A stretch of DNA of 64,000 bases from NCBI RefSeq assembly GCF_905220565.1, contig NC_059398.1:9385177-9449176 (forward strand), in the 5' to 3' direction. This DNA is from Melitaea cinxia (taxonomy: Eukaryota > Arthropoda > Insecta > Lepidoptera > Nymphalidae). This document shows, one piece after another, positions 13,667 through 25,972 of this stretch. The stretch's first letter is position 1. The number at the start of each line of letters is the position of its first letter. The notes under the pieces are model-generated. The model was not told where the DNA came from. It worked only from the letters and a program-made list of their open reading frames with translations, and made no database searches. The position numbers were made by a program, and so were the translations under genes.

Positions 13667-14118
13667 TTGAGGATCAGTGGCGTAGCTATCATAGGGCCAG
13701 GTGGTGCAGTGCACCAGGGCCCCGGAGCTCAGGGGGCCCTCTAACCTCAGCTTTGAAAAAAAAAAAAATAATAAAATAAAATAAATTAAAAAAAAAATCT
13801 TGTGAGCAGGCTCGAGCCTCGAGTCAAGATTTTTTTTATTTTAATCTCATCTGTATAATAAATATTCTATATTGTCATGTGCGTCGTTGTTTATTTATTC
13901 CCTTTTTCTTCTATTAAACACATGGATATTCTAATAGAGACGGGGTATGGATTTAGCCTACTAGGGATAAGTTCAACTCACTGCTTCCTATTCTTATTCC
14001 TATCAATAATTTTAAAGGCCAATACAAGTTCAAACAACGCGGAAAGAGGGGAGGAGGGCCCGATTCTTTCCCTATGCACCAGGGCCCTTGTCCCCCTAGC
14101 TACGCCACTGTTGAGGAT
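13667..14118. mobile_element. Non-autonomous hAT transposon with 8-bp target duplication
   Basis: Terminal inverted repeats CAGTGGCGTAGCTA (13675-13688) and TAGCTACGCCACTG (14097-14110) are flanked by a perfect 8-base duplication, ttgaggat (13667-13674 and 14111-14118). Length 436 bases. Sub-terminal 'gcaccagggccc' is also inverted. No transposase frame remains. It sits inside another common repeat whose halves lie at about 13630-13666 and 14119-14190. Confidence 0.9.
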
Positions 14119-14269
14119 TTATTTTTGTTATGTATATTTGTTATTCTTTCACGTAAAAGCTCCTGGACCGATTTTAATGAAACTTGGTACGTACGAAATA
14201 GCTGGAAATCTAAATGTTTTTATATAACTCAGTTTGCAAACAAAAGTACAGCTCACCTCATGGAAAGTG

Positions 14270-14515
14270 ACTACCGTAGCTTATAGATGTCTGTAACATT
14301 AGAAGTATCGCAAGCGCGTTGCCGACCCTATTCCCTATCCACCCCTCCAGAAGCTCTAGTCATCTTACTCACCAACAGGAACAAAACACAGCTTGAAAAC
14401 AGTACTATTTAGCTGTGATTTTTGTAAGGTCGGGGTACTACCCCACTCGGGCTGCTCCATATCTTGAACAAGGTTTTTCCTGCTGTGCCCTACCTCAGTT
14501 GAGAATAAAACATTG
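14270..14515 (-). repeat. Dispersed repeat family A, copy 3 (reverse)
   Basis: Reverse of the 1138-1420 copy: 'gcgttgccgaccctattccc', 'actcaccaacaggaacaaaa' and 'tgctgtgccctacctcagtt'. Confidence 0.75.
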
Positions 14516-14659
14516 GCAACTTTTTATCTCGACATTCCCACGGGATCGGAGATTATGCGGGTGGAACCGCGTGGCACAGCTACTATATTATACAGCTATC
14601 TAGTATAATACAAGCCAAAAACAAACAAAAAAATAAAAAAAATATTAATGACTTCAAAG

Positions 14660-14715
14660 GCTTGTTTCTTGGCTGTTACTCTACTTACAAGTAGAGTAAC
14701 AGCCAAGAAACAAGC
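14660..14715. repeat. Perfect 27-bp palindrome with 2-base loop
   Basis: Left arm 14660-14686 is the exact reverse complement of 14689-14715; only 'ac' separates them. It could be a small foldback or a hairpin RNA source; nothing marks it as either. Confidence 0.9.
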
Positions 14716-15188
14716 ACTGCGAGTTAAAGCCAATATTTGCACATATAAATATATGCCCTTGAACACGTATCAAATTCTCCACCATTGCCATTTTAGACAC
14801 ATTCGTTTCGTCAAAAAGATTGATATTTATTGGTAGTAAGTCAACAAGTCAGGTAGGTATAGCGATGTCATATTATTTAAACAATATTTTACTGACTGTA
14901 ATATAATAAATAGTTATAAATACGAAAATGAAAGTTGAGTATTCCGTTCGAAATTTTTGCAATTACTTCTAATTCGATGTTACAAATAATAATTATGTAC
15001 ATAATATTTAGGCTCTGTAATTATCTTTTTCGTTAAATAAAAAAAGCTTAAATAACCATTATTCTTAATCATTTAAATTTGTTAAACGTTTATTAATTTT
15101 TTAAATATTAATAAATAATATTTTATCGTTGAAACCTTAATAAACTAAGAAAATATCATATAAGTAAGGACCGTAGAGACTGTTAGTT
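14716..15188. other. Unannotated non-coding DNA
   Basis: Nothing recognised. Confidence 0.5.
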
Positions 15189-15245
15189 GAAGTATTTAAC
15201 TATATACGAAGTATTTAACTATATACGAAGTATTTAACTATATAC
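15189..15245 (+). repeat. Three tandem copies of a 19-bp unit
   Basis: gaagtatttaactatatac repeated at 15189, 15208 and 15227 with no mismatch. Confidence 0.95.
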
Positions 15246-15601
15246 GACTTATTTTACTTACGCGATCCTTCCATTCCAACCATCTTTAATTTTGAATGCG
15301 TGTCATAAAAATTAAAGGACATTTTATTTTTCAATAAAATTTATAGTGACCTATAATAATGGGGATTTATAAGTTTATGGCGTATTCGTTCCCTACATCA
15401 CAGCATGACGTTTTAAAATAGCTACGAGTATACGACCCTAAGAAAGGGATTTAAAAACTAATGTTTAAAATCGGATTAGTAGATTCCGAAAACTTTTTTA
15501 CTTTTTAATTTAGTAAGATATGTGTAACGATTAAAATAACGTGTCATCGATTTCTCTATCTGTGCCTAACTTTAAAATTACAGCATGAATGAGCTGAATG
15601 A

Positions 15602-15761
15602 GAAAATTACAGCATGAGGTACCTTAGTTACAAACTATTGAAACATCTTTATTTCTTTTAATTGTTTTAAGAAAAATAACTGAAAATTACAGCATGAGGT
15701 ACATTAGATACAAACTATTGAAACATCTTTATTTCTTTTAATTGTTTTAAGAAAAATAACT
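15602..15761 (+). repeat. Two tandem copies of an 80-bp unit
   Basis: 15602-15681 and 15682-15761 differ at only a few bases. A truncated third piece of the start (attacagcatga) is upstream at about 15578. Confidence 0.93.
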
Positions 15762-16941
15762 GAAAATTCCAAAATTTTAAATATCATTATAATTAATTAC
15801 AAATGTCTGAAGGGTCTGATTGTAATAAAATTGTGCAATAAACACAGTGGCTTCGTATGTTGTTTTGGTACCTATTCTATTAATTGTTAATGATGATCTT
15901 CATGACCTTACGTTGAAACGTAAAATTTTAGATTTCATCAAAGCCAGATCAAGTATTTTATTTTAAATTGTATAATAGATAAATATTATTTTATTTTATA
16001 CCATTATATATTATATATTGTATATATTTATATCATTGTACACCACAAATACATTACAAACAAAGCATAAATATAGTTACAGACAGTGAAGTACAATGGA
16101 CATTACGGCGGACTTATGGCTTATTAGCCATTTCTTCCAGACAACCCTGACATAAAAAGGAAACTTACCTTAAACATAAGCAAAATTTAAATATTTATTA
16201 TTTAAATTTTGTTTATGTTTTTAATTAATTTGAATGATTTATGATACATTGGATTCTAGGTACTTTTGTATGAAAATCTTAACGATAGAATATTTAGTTT
16301 AAAAGGTAGATGTTTTCCTGTGGAATATTTTCATGACAACAACAGATCTGAGTTAAATACAGACAAGTTACAGTTTGAAGCACTTGAAATAAAAAAATAA
16401 GAACATTATATTTTATACTCAATATTTTTTTCTTAGCTAAGCTTACTTTTTGCGTTCTTCCTTAGTAAGATACGTCTGCTATTTATTACTTTAATTTTAA
16501 TATTTCTTTAACGTATTAAAGAAATATATCATGAATACTGCTCTTTAATTGGCAACTTGCTTTTATTAATTCTGTTAATTATATCTCTATATCTATTTTG
16601 TCGTCAATAATATGAACAAGCTATATAATTTGATATATGTAACATAGCTGTGCCATAAAATTTGACTATACTCGTATAACATTAGTTCTGAACTTGTTAG
16701 AATTTCAGTATACAATTTAGAAGTCTGAATTTTCAACTGAAATAAAAAAAATACATGCGTCCATCCATCCCATCTCTCATGCGAAGAGATTATGTGCTAA
16801 TATCATATGTATATGCCCTAATATGTAATATTAGTAATACAATGTCTGAGTTTTTATACAAATTATAAAAAAATAAAAAAAGCGGTGTAAATAATATCTA
16901 TATTTGTAATAAGTGTTTCTTTAGAGGTTTACAACTTTGAA
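15762..16941. other. Unannotated non-coding DNA
   Basis: AT-rich; no gene or recognised element. Confidence 0.5.
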
Positions 16942-17160
16942 TTGGCAACACTGCTTTATTCGACAACCCATTTAACAGCTGATAGTTGCTTTTTGCTTAA
17001 TTTGGTTCGAGATTTCTTTATGGATAGACTTAAGCCAGAGCAAGCCGTTCTTCGAACATTTCGTGCACTTTGTCCATTTTATGGCTTACATAATCGACCT
17101 TCTGAGCGGCTAATTCAAATAACAATGGATCGTTTTAATGTCATAAATTTTTATGAATAA
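16942..17160 (+). pseudogene. Possible relic of a transposon-associated helix-turn-helix protein
   Basis: The frame reads F-F-M-D-R..P-E-Q-A-V then R-T-F-R-A-L-C-P-F-Y-G and H-N-R-P-S-E-R. This resembles the N-terminal HTH (DUF4817-like) found in many insect transposon proteins, where a residue run like '(A)FRALxPxYGxHNRPSExTI' precedes a basic helix. Only about 70 residues remain. The match is from memory and would need a profile search. Confidence 0.45.
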
Positions 17161-17289
17161 GGCCCGTTTCATTGAAATTTAAAATATATTTTTTGTTTTA
17201 TTATGATTTAAACTTGTGTAGCTCTAAACGAAACACCCCTTACTTTTTAAAGAAGAGCTTGATTCAATTCTGCATAAAGAAGGTAAATA

Positions 17290-17860
17290 ATTGTGTTTGC
17301 TCGCAAACGAAAAAAAAACCGACTTCAATTACATCGACGAGTAATACAACGTAGATCAACGAAAAAATAGTCAAGTAACTACGCGTTATCAAAGATTACT
17401 CAAAAAGTAGTTATTACTTATTACGATTAAATTAAAAATTATCAAAATCGGTACACCTAGTAAAAAGAAATTGTAAATTTTCGAGAGTTTTCCTCGATTT
17501 CTCTAGGATCCCATCATCAGATCCTGGTTTCCTTATCATAGTACCAAACTAGGAATATCCCTTTTCCAACAAAAAAAGATTTATCAAAATCAGTACATCC
17601 AGTAGAAAGTTATGCGGTATACAACGTAGGTCGACGAAAAAAGCGTCAAGTAAAAACGCATCATTAGATATAACTCAAAAAGTAGTTGATAGATCTCAAA
17701 TAAATTTCAATGGGACCAAATGACACACACCACCTTTCGATCAAAAGAAAATTTGTCGAAATCGCTCCACCCAGTCAAAAGTTTTGAAGTAACATACATA
17801 AAAAAAACAAGTACAGTCGAATTGAGAACCTCCTCCTTTTTTGGAATTCGGTTAAAAAGA
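17290..17860 (+). repeat. Dispersed repeat family B, longest forward copy
   Basis: Starts 'tgtgtttgctcgcaaacgaa', includes 'attacatcgacgagtaatac' and 'ctcctccttttttggaattc'. An internal portion (about 17485-17645) repeats part of the motif set, so it may be two copies joined. Confidence 0.75.
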
Positions 17861-18302
17861 TTCATAAATTGCAGCCCAGTTAATTTTGAGTTATCCAAGA
17901 TCGTATACAAAGAGACCTTTACCTTAACAACATTTACAGTAGATGCTCTAGTATAGAGCCGGGTATACCGCTATTGTCATTGAAGCAGTGGTTTTGTCCC
18001 GCTAACGTAACTATTAGTACCGCAATGATATTTAATAGTTTATTATCGAAAATATCGAAACAATTTTGTACCCTGCAGTTATATAAATCTAAATCCATTA
18101 CTCCACGACGTTTCAAATCGATCTCGATATTTTTTACGAGAATCAGTATATTTTCGTTGTAATTTTTAAATGAATATTCTTATATATTAATTTATTAAAA
18201 GAAATATTTAACATATTCAATTAATAAACTGAAAAAAATATGTGTAATAAATACGTAGACAGGTCGAATGTACATTGAATTTCTTTACAAAATAATATAA
18301 AT
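17861..18302. other. Unannotated non-coding DNA
   Basis: Nothing recognised. ORFs of about 60 codons on each strand show no domain. Confidence 0.5.
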
Positions 18303-19775
18303 CTATCTATAATCTATAATATATATAAACGCGAAAGGTTCGAAATCTCCGAAACTATAACACCTACAAACTTGAAATTTGGCAGGTAGGTTCCTTATAG
18401 AGCGTAGACATCCGCTAAGAACGGATATTACGAAACTCGACCCCTAAGGGGGAAAAACGGGGGTTGGAAGTTTGTATGAAAGTTCTATGTTTTTGAAGTA
18501 AGATGCCTGATATTTAAAATGTATGCTCTATAAATGATAAGAAGGTGTTCAAATAATATATATTTAGAAATCAACTCCCTTTTGGATTAAAACAGGGGTT
18601 GGTAGGTTGACCCACTCATCACAAAATCTCCGAAACTATAACACCTACAAGCTTGAAATTTGGCAGGTAGGCTCCTTATAGGGCGTAAACAGCCGCTAAG
18701 AATGGATTTTACAAATCTCGATCCCTAAGGGGGTAAAACGGGGGTTGGTAGTTTGTATAAAAGTCCTATGTTTTTGAAGTAGGAGACTTGAAATTTAAAA
18801 TGTGTGCTCTATAGATAGTGAGGAAGTGTCCAAATAACGTATCTTTAGAAATCAACTCCCTTTTGGGGTTAATACGGGAGATGGTAGGTTGACTCACTCA
18901 TCACGAAATCTCCGAAACTATAATAGCCACAAACTTGAAGTTTGGCAGGTAGGTTCCTTATAGGGTGTAAACATCTGTTAAGACCGGCTTTTACGAAACT
19001 TGACCCTTAAGGGGATAAAACGGGGGTTGGAAGTTTATATGAAAGTCCTATGTTTTTGAGTAAGAGACTTGAAATTTAAAATGTATGCTCTATAGATGGT
19101 GAGGAGGTGTCCAAATAATTTATCGTAATCTATATATATAAAAGAGAAAGGTCACTGACTTACTCATTACGAGAACTCAAAAACCGCTGGGACCATCCAG
19201 TGGTTTTTAATCCATCCAGGATAGACAAAGATGAAATTTGGTAGGTAGGTAGATTATAGTAAGTAAGCGTCCGCTAAGAACGGATTTTGCGATATTCCAC
19301 CGCTAAGAGGGTTTAATTGGGGATGATAGTTTGTACGAAACATAAACAGCAGCTATAAGTTCGCGTGATAGGTTATTTATATTGCAGCCTGAAAATAAAG
19401 CTAAAAATGTGGTGTATAGAGAGGTGCCTTTTAAAAAGTTACTCAGTGTGTAAGTAAATTTCAAGTGACTGAAATAAAAAAATAGTTTGCGTTAAACATC
19501 TTAATAGTAATGCATATTTTCATAACCACGCGAACGTAGTCGCGGGCAACAGTTAGTGTATTATAAAACAAAGTCCCCAAAAGCGTATGTGGTCGATTTC
19601 CTCAAAATCTACTGAACGGATTTTCATGCGGTTTCACCAATGGAGAGAGTGCTTCAAGAGAAAGGTTTACGGAATGACTAAGCCGATTTTGATGAAAGTT
19701 TCACTGGAAGTTTGCTGGTAAAACTTTTTGAAACACTAATTTCAACGCGGGCGAAGCCGCGGGCACAGCTAGTTG
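18303..19775. mobile_element. Composite dispersed repeat (family C), copy 1, with three tandem 281-bp units
   Basis: Units start with 'aaatctccgaaactataa' at about 18342, 18624 and 18906. They share 'gcaggtaggttccttatag' and 'gtaagagacttgaaatttaa'-like words. A second segment (about 19125-19535) ends in 'cgcgggcaacagttagt' and a third (to 19775) in 'gcgggcacagctagtt', both typical lepidopteran element ends. No intact ORF. Confidence 0.8.
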
Positions 19776-20215
19776 TTACATAATTTCGCTATAAGATTGT
19801 GTGGTCAAAACGAATATTTTTATTATTTTTAATCTGTTTGTATAAACCTGCATCTCTGAAAAGTACTGATTCAATTTTGAAAATAAAAGTCTATTGCAAA
19901 ACGTATTGGCTATAAAACACCCCTGTAATCCCATAACCGCAGAAATGAAATAGCTCTGATAGTTTGTTATACATTTTGTTATTATCTCACAAGGATTTAA
20001 ATTAATAAGTTAAATTGAACTACTATTAAATTATTCGATGGCCTTAGATTTTATTAGTGATTTCATAATGTAGTTAATACAAGATAAGGTTGTAAATTAA
20101 CAAAAGTTTCACAGAAAATGAAGCTCGGATGATTTAACTCTCTCAGTGACTCTGGGAGTTTTGATAAAAATTTGCGGACATATACAATTGTTAATGAAGT
20201 ATCATTTCTCAAGAG
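19776..20215. other. Unannotated non-coding DNA
   Basis: Nothing recognised. Confidence 0.5.
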
Positions 20216-20400
20216 AGAAACTAGCGTATAGGCATTGTTAGCAGCCTACTTTCCGTACAAACGGAGTGCCAGCGAACGACTCGAGACGTGAAAGTGAATG
20301 GCGCAAGCAAGTTCATACGAACGCACGGACGCGTTTTACGCCCGATTTGCTCGCCCATGCACGCGAACCTTCGATCACAAATTTTGACATGACGTAATAA
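20216..20400. promoter_or_regulatory. GC-richer patch, possible regulatory element
   Basis: CpG-bearing stretch (agcgaacgactcgagacgtg; acgcacggacgcg) in AT-rich surroundings, without ORF or repeat signature. It is only a compositional signal. Confidence 0.25.
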
Positions 20401-22240
20401 ATTATGATACAGTACACTATGCTGTCTTCAATTTATTTTGATGACTATGAGAAACTGTAACACTTCTTGACACTTGAACATTTGACTCTAGATTTATTGA
20501 CTAGTTTCTTTGATATTACGTTTTTTTATTATTATTATAGATTGTTTAATAATTTACCGTTTATTTAATCACCGTGATATTTTAAACGATTAATTCGTTT
20601 TAATAAATAGCAAGAGCAAGATACTCGTTCTACTAGTTTGTAAAATATTATTCAATGCTAACCCATCGTCGTACTAACAGGTTTTATTTTTATATTATTG
20701 GGATAGCTTAGTTTATTTGATATAAAAAGTGTGCGTGTGCAATTCACACATCTCAGAAGTGAAACTTCTGAAAAGTAGAGAGGTTTTTACGATAAGAGAT
20801 TTTTTTTTTCACCAAGAATATAAAATACTTGTATTAATCTATTTTATCTCATTCTCATTTTTTTGATTGTATGGTCCTTGCCTAAAAAAACGTATTATTT
20901 TTATTATTTGAATAAATTTGAGATCTCTAAAGCGATATTAATAAATAATTAACTAAACCTAATTAAAAGGTAGAATACGCGTACCTACTCGTATGACATA
21001 CTACTCGAGAGTCCTAATAAATAGCCGTCCACGACTGATAGTAACGAAACAGTGATAAATATCAACAGAAGGTCACTTTTTAGGGGCCACAATAAAATTG
21101 TTTGTGTTCGATATAAAATCCGTTACCACCATCTGTTATTATCGATCGTGTTAGTTGAGTATCCGGTTAGGGTGTTCGTACTAATAATTTCTTTCCTATG
21201 TTTAGCAAAATATGATACGTGTTTATAAGACTCCGCGAATAAATTTTTAAGATGTCTATAATAATAATGTTTTTCAAAAATAGTAAAGTCTCTGGCAGAT
21301 TGATATCTCGATCAAAACTGTTAAAACCCAGATATGAATTGAATTCGTTTAAGCCAACAAGCAAGATTGCCGTGGCATAGTTTTAAATATTTAATTATAA
21401 AAGTAGAAGTTTGTGATAAAGTGCGTTTTCTTTCACGCTGAAACTTTTGACTATTGCGAAAACCGATTAAAATCTCTACACTTTCATCCTTTAGATGCGA
21501 TTGACCTTTGTGATTATGAAAAAGGATTAGAATTTTTAGTTGTGTACTTTTGATAGCATTCGAATTTTAATTTCATTTAGGAGGCTGCAGAAGTATTTCT
21601 TCGAGACATACGCTTCTTTATACTTGGAATTATTTTTTAAAGTAATTAAAATCTTTTTTTATATCAAACTAAATCATGTTAATATTGTAGTGGTATCTAC
21701 GTACTTACCTACTGTACAGCTAACTTGAATATTACGTTCATTTGTTAATTTTTGTGTACAAAATGGAATTTATACGAGTATGATCTACATAAATACCTAT
21801 AATAATTAAAAATATGATTATATTTTTTAGATATTATAAAATTATGTTTAATGACAATTGATAAAAATAAAATTTCTTCTCACGATTTTAGTGAAGATGT
21901 CAAGGTGTGTTTAACAGCTGGAGACAATGTAAATAGGTTTCTGTGCATTCGTCTTGTGTGGCCTTAGTAACATTACGTCATATTCAATACTTTACACAAA
22001 ATTAGTGACATCAATTGTTGAAACCTTGGGCTACGTAACATACTAGTAATCTGCCTTGGTTTGCACAAATAATTATTTGTCATTTGTAATGATTCCTGAG
22101 TATTTTTACATTAAACGAGAATATAAAACACATCTTATTGCAGATTTTCAAGCTTTTTTGACTTATATTATCAATTTTAAGATCTCATGGTCTATTATCA
22201 ACACTTTTATTTATACGGGACTAACCGCAATAGTCATTTG
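20401..22240. other. Unannotated non-coding DNA
   Basis: No supported gene. A TATA-like word at 21112-21118 has no well-placed initiator. Confidence 0.5.
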
Positions 22241-22330
22241 AAACGCCGATATTTCGGTGACGTTTCAGACACCACGCCACACGGTCACAGAACGACTCGT
22301 CCGTTGAGGATTTCAAAATGAAAATCCCGG
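22241..22330 (+). other. Possible non-coding 5' exon with consensus splice donor
   Basis: A GC-richer block ends in atgaaaatcccg followed by gtaagt (22331). If spliced to the acceptor at 29865, its ATG would open an 8-codon uORF (M-K-I-P-G-Q-C-I-stop) that overlaps the dpy start codon. It could equally be part of a mobile element. Confidence 0.25.
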
Positions 22331-22683
22331 TAAGTCAAGAAGTAAAAGTGTTTTTAGTAATATATTTCGAATGATTTTGTTCTAAATTGGAATCGTGAAA
22401 CCTTTGTAATGGTAACTTTGGTTGTTATTCGCTTGGCGCAAAAAATAAAAACGAATAAGGAAGTGTTTTAGCTTTGATTGACATTTTCTTATTTTCTTAA
22501 TTCATAATTAAGTATTATTTCATTTAAATATATGACATTTAAAATAATGAAATGACTAAACGAGGCGGGAGGAATGGATGAAACGAATATAGCATATGCT
22601 ATTGTTGATGAACCGTCGACACCGATACTCCAATATCATGTCATTGTGAAAAAAACACTAAGTATATATAAAGTCTGTATAAG

Positions 22684-23030
22684 TGCTGTGTGGCTACGGC
22701 ACTAAAGAATTTAGCCACCCCCTCTCTTCCCGTGGGTGTCGTAAGAGGCGACTAAGGGATAACAAGGTTCCACAACCACCTTGGAACTTAAGAAGCCGAC
22801 TGATGGCGGGATAACCATCCAACTGCTGGCTTTGAAATACACAGGCCGAAGACGGGCAGCAGCGTCTTCGATGCGACAAAGCCAGTAAGTACTGCGGTCA
22901 CCAACCCGCCTGCCCAGCGTGGTGACTATGGGCAAAACACATGAGTTCACGTTATTTTTGGCGTAAACTTGTGGAGGCCTATGTCCAGCAGTGGACTGTT
23001 TAGGCTGTAATGATGATGATGATAATGATA
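22684..23030 (+). mobile_element. Truncated CR1-like LINE, 3' end
   Basis: Contains the conserved lepidopteran LINE tail 'ggaggcctatgtccagcagt' then 'ggactgtttaggctg' and a (ATG)n end. Upstream is 'gtaagaggcgactaagggat', typical for the same element. Only the last about 350 bases are present. ORFs inside are remnants. Confidence 0.75.
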
Positions 23031-24164
23031 TATATAAAGTCACACGTTTGTTTACCGTGTAAAAAAATGAACATCGTTAGGAAATCAATGGCCACGATCA
23101 GGTTTGAATATATAATTTAAATTTTTGAATAAGGATAAATAAATAAAAATCTGTTTAACAAACACACGTACACGGTTGTCTGTTCCTAAGGAAGGCAACT
23201 CAGTGTCTGTATATTAGGTAACAGTTGGCTGATATAAAATAAATTGATAAGTATTTCACACATGTACCTACATTGATCAATGACAATCGACAGCCTACAA
23301 ACGAAAGTTTTGCTTACAGCTCTATCAGTTTTACATTATCGTAAGCTGTATTTTAAATCTATAATCTATAATATATATAAAAGCGAAAGGTCACTCACTC
23401 ATTACAAAATATCCGAAACTATAATACCCACAAACTTGAAATTTGGCAGAAGGCTCCTTATAGAGCGTAGACATCCACTAAGGACGGATTTTACGAAATT
23501 CGACCCTTAAGGGGGTAAAACGGGGGTTGGAAGTTTGTATGAAAATCCTATATTTTTGAGGTAAGAGGCTTGAAATTTAAACTGTATGCTCTATAGATGG
23601 TGAGGAGTTGTCTAAATAATGCATAGCAATGTATATATATAAAAAAGAAAGGTCACTGACTCACTCATCGCGAGAACTCAAAAATCGCTGGATGGTCCCA
23701 TCCATCCAGGATGGACAAAGATGAAATTTGGCAGGGAGGTAGATTAGGGTAAAACCGGGATAGATGCCTCACTTTTTGAAATAGCCACTTAATTTTAAAA
23801 ATATGATTTTTATACGAATAATTTTTATTAATGTAGCTAGCTCAATCCTTCATGTTGAATAATGACTATTTTTTTTCAACCTAGCCAATGCAGATTAAGC
23901 AGAAATTAACTTTTCGTGAACCCTTTTTTTTGAGGATAGATGCTTACCTATATGGATAGTTGCCTCACCATGAAAATAGTGAGTAGGATAGATGCCCTTT
24001 AAACCGTGTAAACGAAAAACCAAAAACCAAATGTTAGGTTAGGCTACTCCTAAAACATCGATTGTCTCCAAGAAACAGGGGCCATAGCAATGAAAATTTT
24101 TTTGTGTTTTTTTATATCTTTTAGTTGTTATAATTAGAATATAATTTTTATATCACACAGATTA

Positions 24165-24165
<1 letters not shown>

Positions 24166-24212
<47 letters not shown>
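24166..24212. repeat. (AT)n microsatellite
   Basis: About 22 AT units, inside the nested TIR element. Confidence 0.95.
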
Positions 24213-24216
<4 letters not shown>

Positions 24217-24514
24217 TTAATTAAATTTTACAAGCATTTATTCAACAAAAGTATAAATTCTTAATTGTTGGTCTAAAATATTCATATCAAGTGTCAATAT
24301 GCACATTGCACAATCATACTTTCTCAGTTCTTATCATAGTTTTCTATAGTCCAAGAACATACTCGAGCTCGCATTTCTTCCTTTCTTTTATATTTTCGTG
24401 GCATAGTTCTGCTAGAATGAGTAAAACATCCAAACATAAATATACCTAAATACATAAAAAAAATAACAGACACAAAAAAAATTATACATATAAACTTACT
24501 CTGTATATGGTGAA

Positions 24515-24740
24515 TGAAGGGATAGATAGTAACGATCGCTACCAGATGTATATGAAAACAGCCGGGACAGACAGCTTAACGTAATCTACGAGGCACAGTG
24601 GGGAGACTCTAAAGAATAGACTTACAAACTGGAAAGAAATATTAGTACAAATGCAAGCACCCTTTCCGGGCGGGAATCGAACTAGCAAACTCTCGATGTT
24701 TAGGAGCATACATGGCTGCATGAGCCACTGAGAGGTTGTA
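24515..24740 (-). mobile_element. tRNA-derived SINE, reverse copy
   Basis: Reads 'gcgggaatcgaac' (reverse B box) at about 24669 and 'aacgatcgctaccagatgta' at its left, the same body as the SINE at 43940-44290. An (ATA)n run lies at its tRNA-like end. Confidence 0.7.
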
Positions 24741-24770
24741 ATAATAATAATAATAATAATAATAATATCT
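24737..24770. repeat. (TAA)n microsatellite
   Basis: About ten TAA/ATA units. Confidence 0.9.
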
Positions 24771-25972
24771 TTATTCATGAAATCTGTTTACAATATAAGT
24801 TACACTGAGTCTTCCCAATAAGTTATCGTAGATACTTGTTGTGGTAATAGAATATACAAATCCCCAAAAAAAAAAAAAAAACGAATTTAGGAACATAAAA
24901 TAAAAAATACTCGTACAAATATATAATGAATTTTTTATTTATGAAAAGTTAATTTCAGAGCCCTTTCTGTACCTTTCATCACTCTGCGTCAAGTCTAAGG
25001 GCACCTATACCTCAAAAAATCGGGGCAACTATCCTTTGTGATTGGGATAGATGCCCACGTATTTTTTAAATAAATTATAAGCAAAATAGCATCTATTTAT
25101 AACTATATGCAGACTCAATGACCCAGTATATAGACCTGATAAAAAATATAACGGAATTTATTACTATTTATAAAATTATACAGCCTTAAATACTAACCTT
25201 TAAAACTTTGACGTGTTTTTAAATTTCGCCACGGAGAAAATTACACACACGATTCAAACGCGTCCTTGCCACACGAATATCTGCGGATATCCGAGGTACG
25301 GGGTGTCTTCGACTCCTACTTATGCGATTAATTTTTATTTGTGAGTTCGGGATGTTAGGTTTTTAGAACATGAGGCATCTATCCCACTGCGGCATCTCTC
25401 CCGGTTTTACCATATAGTTAGTAGACGTCCGCTAAGAACGGATTTTGCGATATTCCACCGCTAAGGGGTTGTAATTAGGGTTGATAGTTTGTATGAAACA
25501 TTAACAACAGCTATAAGTTCGCCTGATAGGTTTTTTATACTGCAGCCTGAAAATAAAACTAAAAATGTGGTGTATAGAGAGGTTTTATAATTATAAATAT
25601 TAAATTTTATTAACTTCTGGCTTTTAAAAAGTTACCCAGTGTGATAAGCATTTCAAGTGACTGAAATAAAAAAATAATTGCGTTAAACATCTTAATAGTA
25701 ATGCATATCTTCATAACCATGCGAGCGTAGTCGCGGGTAACAGTGTGTTGTGTATTATAAAACAAAGTCCCCAACAGTGTATGTGATCGATTCCCTCAAA
25801 ATCTATTGAACGGATTTTCATGCGGTTTCACCAATGGAGAGAGAGCTTCAAGAGGAAGGTTTACGGAACGGCTAAGCCGATTTTGATAATAGTTTCACTG
25901 GAAGTTTGCTGGGAAAACTTTGTGACACACTGATATCAACGCGGGCGAAGCCGCGGGCACAGCTAGTTAGAG

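Larger units (their letters stand above)
23748..25411. mobile_element. TIR element nested inside family C, with sub-terminal 'ggatagatgcc' repeats
   Basis: Left end GGTAAAACCGGGATAGATGCC and right end whose reverse complement reads GGTAAAACCGGGAGAGATGCC, 1,664 bases apart. 'gatagatgcc' or its reverse occurs several more times inside (about 23986, 25055, 25380). Likely TA target. No transposase seen; it contains a SINE and microsatellites. Superfamily not assigned. Confidence 0.75.
23350..25972. mobile_element. Composite dispersed repeat (family C), copy 2, interrupted
   Basis: Same order as 18303-19775 but with a single 281-bp unit (about 23357-23635). The second segment is split at 23747/25412 by a 1.66-kb insertion, and the end 'gcgggcacagctagtt' is at about 25953-25968. 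Confidence 0.8.

Noticed and set aside
13877..14227. 116-codon plus-strand ORF
   Set aside because: It crosses the right end of the hAT element into flanking repeat, so it cannot be an old coding unit.
15189..15245. CRISPR-like array
   Set aside because: Units are directly abutting with no spacers, and the DNA is eukaryotic.
21112..21160. TATA box and initiator
   Set aside because: The TATA-like word is about 41 bases from the nearest initiator-like word, farther than usual, and in AT-rich DNA it is expected by chance.
22694..23043. Minus-strand ORFs of 61 and 110 codons
   Set aside because: They lie in the LINE 3' end and read antisense to it; no domain.
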